DNA from: Sphingomonas sp. BAUL-RG-20F-R05-02
GTDB taxonomy: Bacteria; Pseudomonadota; Alphaproteobacteria; Sphingomonadales; Sphingomonadaceae
Direction of reading: 5' to 3'
NCBI RefSeq assembly: GCF_022662305.1
Contig: NZ_JAKNQH010000002.1
Location: forward strand, 372,001-436,000
DNA: 64,000 bases
This document shows, in pieces, positions 56,150 to 64,000 of this stretch (position 1 is the stretch's first letter; each line of letters begins with the position of its first letter). Both the position numbers and the translations under genes were made by a program. The notes beneath the pieces are model-generated. The model did no database searches. It was not told the origin of the DNA and saw nothing but the letters and a program-made list of their open reading frames with translations.

Positions 56150-56419
56150 TTACTTGCGAAGACCAAGCTTCGCGATGAGATCGAGATACCGCTGACCATC
56201 CTTGTGACGGAGATAGTCGAGCAGCGAACGACGCTTGTTGACCATCATCAGCAGGCCGCGACGCGAATGGTTGTCCTTGGCGTGGCCCTTGAAATGCTCG
56301 GTCAGGTTGCGGATGCGCTCGGTGAGGATCGCGACCTGCACTTCGGTGCTGCCGGTGTCGCCTTCGGCGCGGCCGTGCGTCTTGATGAGTTCCTGGCGCT
56401 TCTCTGCGGTGATCGTCAT
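56150..56419 (-). CDS. rpsO: 30S ribosomal protein S15
   Basis: 89 residues, standard length: [35 protein letters not shown] and the RNA-binding [21 protein letters not shown]15 binds 16S rRNA early in 30S assembly. truB lies 19 bases upstream and a terminator follows directly. Confidence 0.96.
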   Translation of the reverse strand: MTITAEKRQELIKTHGRAEGDTGSTEVQVAILTERIRNLTEHFKGHAKDNHSRRGLLMMVNKRRSLLDYLRHKDGQRYLDLIAKLGLRK

Positions 56420-56438
56420 ATATTTTCCTTCGACATCG

Positions 56439-57332
56439 TTACAGGTTGAAGCCGCGTTCGACCCGGACGTTACCATCCGTAACCTCGACCAGCGCGACGG
56501 GTGCATCACCCAGCAGCGCGAAATGGAGGCCATCTACAGCGGCGATCCCGGCCAGTACACGCCCCTGTCGGAGCGCCCCTGCCTGGTCGGGGGTGAGGGA
56601 TAGAGCCGGGATGTCGTCCAGCCCCGCCCTCAGCGGCAGGAGTCTCTGTTCAAGGGTGCGCGCCATAGCGTGTTGGTCGAGATTGTCCAGCGATATCGCC
56701 TGCGACAGATCGAACGGCCCCGCCTTGGTCCGTCGCAGCATGGTGACATAGCCGACGGTGCCGAGCGCCAGCGCAATGTCGCGCGCAAGGCTGCGGATGT
56801 AGGTGCCCTTGGAGACATGCGCGCTGAGCGTCACCTCCTCCAGCACCCCGGCATCGGCGACGGCCGCGACCGTCAGCGCGTGGATCGTCACCGCGCGCGT
56901 GGCCAGCACCACCTCCGCGCCTGCCCGCGCGAGATCATAGGCGCGCTCGCCATCCACCTTCAGCGCGGAATAGGCCGGCGGCACCTGCTCGATCGGCCCG
57001 GTGAAGCGCGGCAGCACCGCCTCGAGCGCCGTCCGCGTCGGCCGCACGTCGCTGGTGGCTACACCCTTGCCCTCCGCATCGAGCGTATCGGTCTGTTCGC
57101 CGAAGCGGATCGTGAAGTCGTACACCTTGTCGCTGTCGAGCATCCGCCCGGCAAGCTTGGTCGCCTCCCCCACCGCGATCGGCAGCACGCCGGTGGCGAG
57201 CGGATCGAGCGTGCCGCCATGCCCGACCTTCCACTTGCCGTAGCCGCCCTGCCTGAGCGCGCGCTTTACCGCCGAGACGCCTTGCGTCGATCCTAGCCCA
57301 AGTGGTTTGTCGAGAATGATCCAGCCATGCAT
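56439..57332 (-). CDS. truB: tRNA pseudouridine-55 synthase
   Basis: 297 residues. TruB makes pseudouridine 55 in the T loop of tRNAs. The catalytic Asp is in [45 protein letters not shown] and the later [16 protein letters not shown] are family motifs. It carries the usual C-terminal extension. The order rbfA–truB–rpsO–pnp is conserved, but tdk and a DUF6491 gene are inserted before it. Confidence 0.94.
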   Translation of the reverse strand: MHGWIILDKPLGLGSTQGVSAVKRALRQGGYGKWKVGHGGTLDPLATGVLPIAVGEATKLAGRMLDSDKVYDFTIRFGEQTDTLDAEGKGVATSDVRPTRTALEAVLPRFTGPIEQVPPAYSALKVDGERAYDLARAGAEVVLATRAVTIHALTVAAVADAGVLEEVTLSAHVSKGTYIRSLARDIALALGTVGYVTMLRRTKAGPFDLSQAISLDNLDQHAMARTLEQRLLPLRAGLDDIPALSLTPDQAGALRQGRVLAGIAAVDGLHFALLGDAPVALVEVTDGNVRVERGFNL

Positions 57333-57363
57333 CCGCCGCGCCTAGCGGCGGAACGTCGTGCCG

Positions 57364-57786
57364 TCAGCCCCGCGTGATACGATTGAGGCCGGGCTTGAGC
57401 TTGCCGGGTCTTGGCGGCGGCCCCGCGCTCGCGGTCAGGCTGTCGATCGGGCAACGCTGACCATCGACCAGCAACGTACCGGTGCGATCGAGCGACCCGC
57501 CGTTGAAGCGCGTGTCCACCCCGATCCGTGTCGCAAAGCTGAGGCCAAGGCAACGCCCCAGCACTTTGGCGTAATACCAGCGCCGCTGCTGATCCTGCAG
57601 CCAGGCGCCGCGATCCCCATCCGTCTCGAAATTGTAGAGGTTCTGGCTGCGGAGCAACGGGATGCTGGTTTCCTTGCCGATCTGCTCAGGCGGCCAGCCG
57701 CCGGCCCTGGCATCGCCTTTCACATCCGCAACCGCGATTGCCGGCAGCGCCAGCAGCATGGTGGCGAGGATCATGGGTCTAAGCAT
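57364..57786 (-). CDS. DUF6491-family secreted protein
   Basis: 140 residues with a signal peptide (MILATMLLALPAIAVAD) and a DUF6491-type core: IPLLRSQNLYNFETDGDRGAW, YYAKVLGRCLGLSFATRIG and GQRCPIDSL, with two Cys for a likely disulfide. The family function is unknown; it is found in many Alphaproteobacteria and Gammaproteobacteria. It sits between tdk and truB, about 30 bases from each, within the operon. Confidence 0.72.
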   Translation of the reverse strand: MLRPMILATMLLALPAIAVADVKGDARAGGWPPEQIGKETSIPLLRSQNLYNFETDGDRGAWLQDQQRRWYYAKVLGRCLGLSFATRIGVDTRFNGGSLDRTGTLLVDGQRCPIDSLTASAGPPPRPGKLKPGLNRITRG

Positions 57787-57816
57787 GCGAAACCTCCGAA
57801 CGTGCTGTTCGGGCCG

Positions 57817-58395
57817 TTACCGCACGCCGGCTGAACGCTCGCTGAAATGCCGGCGGCACAGCGCAATGTAGCGATCGTTGCCGCCAATTTCGGTCTGCGT
57901 ACCATGCGTGACTGCCCGCCCCGCCGCATCGACGCGCAGGTTCATCGTCGCCTTGCGCCCGCACTCGCACACCGACTTGATCTCGATGAGCGAATCAGCC
58001 AACGCCAGCAGCCGCGCCGACCCCGCGAACAAATTCCCGCGAAAATCGGTTCGCAAGCCGTACGCCAACACCGGGATGCCGTGCCGGTCCGCCAGCGAGG
58101 CAAGCTGATCGACCTGATCCGCTGTCAGGAATTGCGCCTCGTCGACCATCACGCAGGCCGGGGGTTCCGACTGTGCCAATGCAATTGCTGCGAGGTCTGT
58201 CTCCGCGTCGAACGCCAGCGCCGGCGCCACCAGACCGATCCGCGACGTGATCGTCCCCGCCGCAAAGCGATCGTCGATCGCGGCGGTGAACAGCAACGTG
58301 CGCATGCCCCGCTCGCGGTAGTTGAAATCGGCCTGCAGCAGGTTGGTCGATTTGCCCGCGTTCATCGACGCATAATAGAAATAGAGCTTGGCCAT
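57817..58395 (-). CDS. tdk: Thymidine kinase
   Basis: 192 residues, type II. The P-loop ASMNAGKSTNLL, the catalytic Glu in MVDEAQFL and a zinc-binding lasso (CECGRKATMN with a later CRRHF) are intact. It phosphorylates thymidine in salvage. Being in the infB–truB operon is unusual and suggests growth-linked expression. It lies 17 bases after rbfA. Confidence 0.92.
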   Translation of the reverse strand: MAKLYFYYASMNAGKSTNLLQADFNYRERGMRTLLFTAAIDDRFAAGTITSRIGLVAPALAFDAETDLAAIALAQSEPPACVMVDEAQFLTADQVDQLASLADRHGIPVLAYGLRTDFRGNLFAGSARLLALADSLIEIKSVCECGRKATMNLRVDAAGRAVTHGTQTEIGGNDRYIALCRRHFSERSAGVR

Positions 58396-58412
58396 CTGAC
58401 GACTTTCGCGGG

Positions 58413-58811
58413 TCAGTCTTCGCTGTCGCCGAGATCCTGCGCAACATGCGGCGCGCGCAACAACTGGTCGATATGGCTGCCTTCGTCGAAGCTTTCGTCG
58501 GCGACGAACTTCAGCTTGGCGGCGTACCGCGTCTGCACGCGCCCGGCGACCTCACGCTGGAGATAGGCGGTGTTGGTGCGCAGCGCCTTGAGCACCGCCT
58601 CCTCGTCCTTGCCGAGCAGCGCCTTCACGAAGCAGGTCGCATGGCGCAGATCGGGTGACATCCGCACCTCGGTGATCGTCACCGCATGACTGGCGAGCGT
58701 CTCGTCATGCACGTCGCCGCGCATCAGGATGTCGGACAGCGCATGGCGCACCTGTTCGCCGACGCGGAGCAGGCGGACGGAACGGGTTTCGGGGGTTTCG
58801 GCTGGTCTCAT
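58413..58811 (-). CDS. rbfA: 30S ribosome-binding factor A
   Basis: 132 residues. A KH-like fold: [39 protein letters not shown] and [23 protein letters not shown]. RbfA is needed for late 30S assembly and cold growth. The ATG at 58811 gives the standard length. The HNH gene ends four bases upstream. Confidence 0.93.
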   Translation of the reverse strand: MRPAETPETRSVRLLRVGEQVRHALSDILMRGDVHDETLASHAVTITEVRMSPDLRHATCFVKALLGKDEEAVLKALRTNTAYLQREVAGRVQTRYAAKLKFVADESFDEGSHIDQLLRAPHVAQDLGDSED

Positions 58812-58815
58812 GATG

Positions 58816-59139
58816 TCACTTTGTACGACGCGCGGTCGGCGCATGGAAGTCGGGAGGTTTGTCGGCAATCCACGCGAGAAACTTCGTCAGTCGCGGGTCC
58901 GTTGCGACCGCCGCCGCAACACCGGGCTGCGCGAGTTCGGCGTTGGTGAAGGCGGTGTGGATCGCACGGTGGCAGATCGGATGCACCGGCACCGTCTCAC
59001 GCCCGCCGCGACTTTTCGGCAACGGATGATGCTGTTCGATTTTGCGGCCCAAAGGTCGGCCACAGAGCCAGCACGCGGTCGGCGGCGGCACGATCACCCG
59101 CGCCACCGGTTCACGGGCGGTCCGGCGCGAACGCCGCAT
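58816..59139 (-). CDS. HNH-type nuclease
   Basis: 107 residues. A zinc-ribbon-type HNH core: [20 protein letters not shown] and [11 protein letters not shown], holding four potential zinc ligands and the HH catalytic pair; the central Asn of the motif is not clear. It may cut or nick DNA; a housekeeping role is unknown. It lies within the infB–rbfA interval, 89 bases after infB and four bases before rbfA. Confidence 0.8.
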   Translation of the reverse strand: MRRSRRTAREPVARVIVPPPTACWLCGRPLGRKIEQHHPLPKSRGGRETVPVHPICHRAIHTAFTNAELAQPGVAAAVATDPRLTKFLAWIADKPPDFHAPTARRTK

Positions 59140-59228
59140 CGTTCAGCCTCGCCGTTGCAACGCGACCACCGCATCAGCTCGTGTCGATGCAGGCGAACGG
59201 CGCATTACCCGCCGCTCGCCCGCGTCAA

Positions 59229-62009
<2,781 letters not shown>

Positions 62010-62813
62010 TCAAATTCCTCGTAACGTCGTATCGGCATCGGGCTCCGGCCCGGAAATCTCTGCCTCGGCGTCGTGTTGCGACGCCGATGCGCCCTGCGAG
62101 GCCGTTTCGCAAGACGAGAGGATGGGGTCGGGTCCGAGAAAATGCAGCCAGCGGTGGAGCGCTTCTTCCACGCGCGCAGCGGCATTACGCTCCGTCAGGC
62201 CGATATGTACCACATTCTGCCGTCCCAGCGCCACGGCCAATATGGTGCGCGGCACCGGCAAAACCAAGCCCCTGAGATCGGAGCCTTCGGCATCGCGCCC
62301 GACGCGCCATGCCTGGTCGAGCTTGCGGTTGCCGTCGGCGCCGGCATCGCAGGCGTGGAGCAGCAGGTGAAGCTGGCCGGACCGCGCTGCGGTCTCGATC
62401 TTTTCCGAGCCGGTCAGCAAAGTGCCCGATCGCGACTCCAGCCCAAGCCGGTCGAGCGCGGCGCGCTCCAGCGCATCGGCGAGTCGCTCCGGCAGGTCGT
62501 CGGGGATCGCGATCGGTCCGGTCTTGAACGCGCGCGCGAGCGCACCTTTCAACTTGCCCTTCTTGATCGCCGTCTCAAGCTCGGCGCGCGTCACGCCGAT
62601 CCAGGCGCCCCGCCCCGGCGCCTTGGCGCGCACATCGGGCAGCACCGCGCCATCCAGCGCCAGCGCCAGCCTAACCAGCGCCTCACGCGGCGCACGGTCC
62701 CCGGTCAGGATGCATTTCCGCACGGCCTCGTCGGCGGCAGACGCGGTTCCGCGTTTGCCCCGACGATCCGATGATGTTGGCGAGCCTAGCGCCTCATCGT
62801 GGGGATTCCGCAT
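62010..62813 (-). CDS. YlxR (DUF448)–L7Ae-like RNA-binding fusion protein
   Basis: 267 residues. The N-terminal YlxR domain (about 30–110) has VRKCILTGDRAPREALVRLAL and PGRGAWIGV. The middle (about 115–210) resembles an L7Ae-type fold (KIETAARSGQLHLLLHACDAGADG), as in YlxQ. The tail is acidic. In Bacillus the two are separate proteins; the fusion is typical of Alphaproteobacteria. It lies directly before infB and overlaps the tautomerase gene by 20 bases. The start is the ATG at 62813. Confidence 0.83.
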   Translation of the reverse strand: MRNPHDEALGSPTSSDRRGKRGTASAADEAVRKCILTGDRAPREALVRLALALDGAVLPDVRAKAPGRGAWIGVTRAELETAIKKGKLKGALARAFKTGPIAIPDDLPERLADALERAALDRLGLESRSGTLLTGSEKIETAARSGQLHLLLHACDAGADGNRKLDQAWRVGRDAEGSDLRGLVLPVPRTILAVALGRQNVVHIGLTERNAAARVEEALHRWLHFLGPDPILSSCETASQGASASQHDAEAEISGPEPDADTTLRGI

Positions 62814-63039
62814 GCGCGTCCTCCTGCACTGGCTTGGGCACACTCTGGCCCGCGTCCCGGTCGGCGATCAACTGACCGCCGGCCCCGTAGTTCTCGGTCG
62901 AGACTTCCTCGATCACCACCTGTACCGCCGCCGCCGGCTTGCCGAGCCGCGCGACGAGGCTGGCGGTGACGTCGGCAACGACGCCCGCCTTCTGCTCGCG
63001 CGTGGCGGACCCGGCCAATCGGATGCTGACGAACGGCAT
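62794..63039 (-). CDS. Tautomerase-family protein (4-OT-like)
   Basis: 81 residues. MPFVSIRLAG starts with the catalytic Pro (after Met removal), then an Arg/Lys-containing helix EQKAGVVADVTASLVARLG and VQVVIEEVSTENYGAGG, as in 4-oxalocrotonate tautomerase. A short extra C-terminal tail exceeds the 62-residue core. The substrate is unknown. It is placed between nusA and ylxR, five bases after nusA, which is not the usual order. Confidence 0.82.
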   Translation of the reverse strand: MPFVSIRLAGSATREQKAGVVADVTASLVARLGKPAAAVQVVIEEVSTENYGAGGQLIADRDAGQSVPKPVQEDAHAESPR

Positions 63040-63044
63040 GGCGC

Positions 63045-64000
63045 TTACGCTTCCTCGCTCGTGGCGTCCGCCGCAGGCTCATCATCGAACCAGTGCGCGC
63101 GGGCGGCCATGATGATCTCGTTGCCCTGCTCGTCGGACAGACCATATTCGCCGAGCACGCCGGCGCGATCCTCGCTGCGGGTTTCGCGCTTGGGCGCGTC
63201 CTCATTGCGGCGGCGCTGTTCCTGGCGCTTCTTCTGCACCAGTTCGTCCGTCGCGAGATCGGCGAGATCGTCGAGCGTCTTGATGCCCGCCTTGCCCAGC
63301 GTGACGAGCATCGCCTCGGTCAGATACGGCATCGTCGCGAGAGCGTCCTCGACGCCGAGTTCACGGCGCAGCGTCCGGTTGGCTTCCTCGCGGCGCTCGA
63401 GCGCCTCGGTCGCGCGGCTCTGCAATTCGGCGGCGAGATCCTCGTCGAAGCCCTCGATCGCGGCGATTTCGTCCGCCTCGACATAAGCGACTTCTTCAAG
63501 GTTGGTGAAGCCCTCCGCGACCAGCAACTGCGCGAGCGTCTCGTCGACGTCGAGCTCACCCTGGAACATCTCGGTGCGCTCGACGAATTCCTTCTGGCGC
63601 TTCTCGCTCGCATCCGCTTCGGTCAGGATGTCGATCGCCTTGGCGGTCAACTGCGAGGCGAGCCGCACGTTCTGGCCGCGACGGCCGATCGCCAGCGACA
63701 GCTGATCGTCGGGCACGACCACCTCGATCCGCTCCTCCTCCTCGTCGATCACCACGCGACTGACAGAGGCCGGCTGCAGCGCGTTGACGACAAAGGTGGC
63801 GATATCGGGCGACCACGGGATGATATCGATCTTCTCGCCCTGCATCTCCTGCACGACGGCCTGCACGCGGCTGCCCTTCATGCCGACGCACGCGCCGACC
63901 GGGTCGATGCTCGAATCGTGGGAAATCACGCCGATCTTGGCACGCGACCCCGGGTCACGTGCCGCCGCCTTGATCTCGATGATGCCGTCATAGATTTCCG
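63045..64000 (-). CDS. nusA: Transcription factor NusA, C-terminal part (cut by window edge)
   Basis: The gene enters at the window edge (its start is beyond 64000). About 318 codons are visible. They carry the S1/KH region (ISHDSSIDPVGACVGMKGSR, KIDIIPWSPDIATFVVNALQPA), the second KH (LSLAIGRRGQNVRLASQLT) and two helix-hairpin-helix repeats of the acidic C-terminal domain, ending EPAADATSEEA. NusA modulates pausing and antitermination. It is the head of the infB operon as seen here. Confidence 0.93.
   Translation of the reverse strand, partial: EIYDGIIEIKAAARDPGSRAKIGVISHDSSIDPVGACVGMKGSRVQAVVQEMQGEKIDIIPWSPDIATFVVNALQPASVSRVVIDEEEERIEVVVPDDQLSLAIGRRGQNVRLASQLTAKAIDILTEADASEKRQKEFVERTEMFQGELDVDETLAQLLVAEGFTNLEEVAYVEADEIAAIEGFDEDLAAELQSRATEALERREEANRTLRRELGVEDALATMPYLTEAMLVTLGKAGIKTLDDLADLATDELVQKKRQEQRRRNEDAPKRETRSEDRAGVLGEYGLSDEQGNEIIMAARAHWFDDEPAADATSEEA

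Noticed and set aside
58816..59139. HNH gene as part of a mobile intron or IS
   Set aside because: No inverted repeats, target duplications or intron structure flank it; it looks like a stable operon member.

Overview
This 64 kb window is high-GC, densely coded chromosomal DNA that looks like a sphingomonad (Sphingomonadaceae, Alphaproteobacteria). The evidence is the gene content: an ATP12-type F1 assembly chaperone, a YlxR–L7Ae fusion, a zf-CHCC protein, an S24 regulator beside an alphaproteobacterial LexA box, TamA/TamB, a K+-independent H+-pyrophosphatase, and many four-base ATGA/GTGA gene overlaps. The genus is inferred from this content, not proven. I saw no rRNA, tRNA, CRISPR array, prophage or intact insertion sequence.

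Layout. 1–2.5 kb holds small conserved genes around an S24 LexA-like repressor with a GTTC-N7-GTTC SOS box and a perfect 16-bp palindrome. 2.5–8.6 kb is tamA–tamB (outer-membrane protein assembly). 8.7–14.2 kb has an S9 peptidase, then a tightly overlapped chain crcB, RluC/D-type pseudouridine synthase, MaoC hydratase, HAD phosphatase, a membrane protein and ATP12. 14.2–21.8 kb runs on the minus strand: a SleB-type hydrolase, an M16 protease, a small membrane protein, tgt, era, a methyltransferase and GtrA. 21.9–29.3 kb has a GT-C-like membrane protein, marC, folD, DUF167/YggT, argB, a YhhQ transporter and nupC. 29.7–31.4 kb is a glnK–amtB operon behind a textbook sigma-54 promoter.

31.5–38.8 kb contains a DUF5996 gene, a decayed ccdAB toxin–antitoxin locus, tldD, an orphan ABC ATPase, nadB and a class A beta-lactamase-like lipoprotein. 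38.8–48.6 kb has hisG–hisD–nusB, an MHYT–GGDEF–EAL protein, thiL, hppA, a single-domain response regulator and a DEAD-box RNA helicase. 48.7–52.7 kb is the most unusual part: a winged-helix regulator gene, a 49-residue peptide gene translationally coupled to two beta-domain/HEAT-repeat proteins (one with a cupin-like metal site), and a divergent trio of two PaaI-type thioesterases and a TPR-like protein. A TTACA-N4-TGTAA palindrome lies in the shared intergenic region. This is my best candidate for an undescribed, possibly RiPP-like system.

53.5–64 kb is the minus-strand nusA–infB–rbfA–truB–rpsO–pnp information-processing operon. It carries extra genes (tautomerase, HNH nuclease, thymidine kinase, a DUF6491 protein) and enters the window truncated at nusA. 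Clear intrinsic terminators follow amtB, rpsO and pnp, and a two-way one separates the helicase gene from the winged-helix gene.
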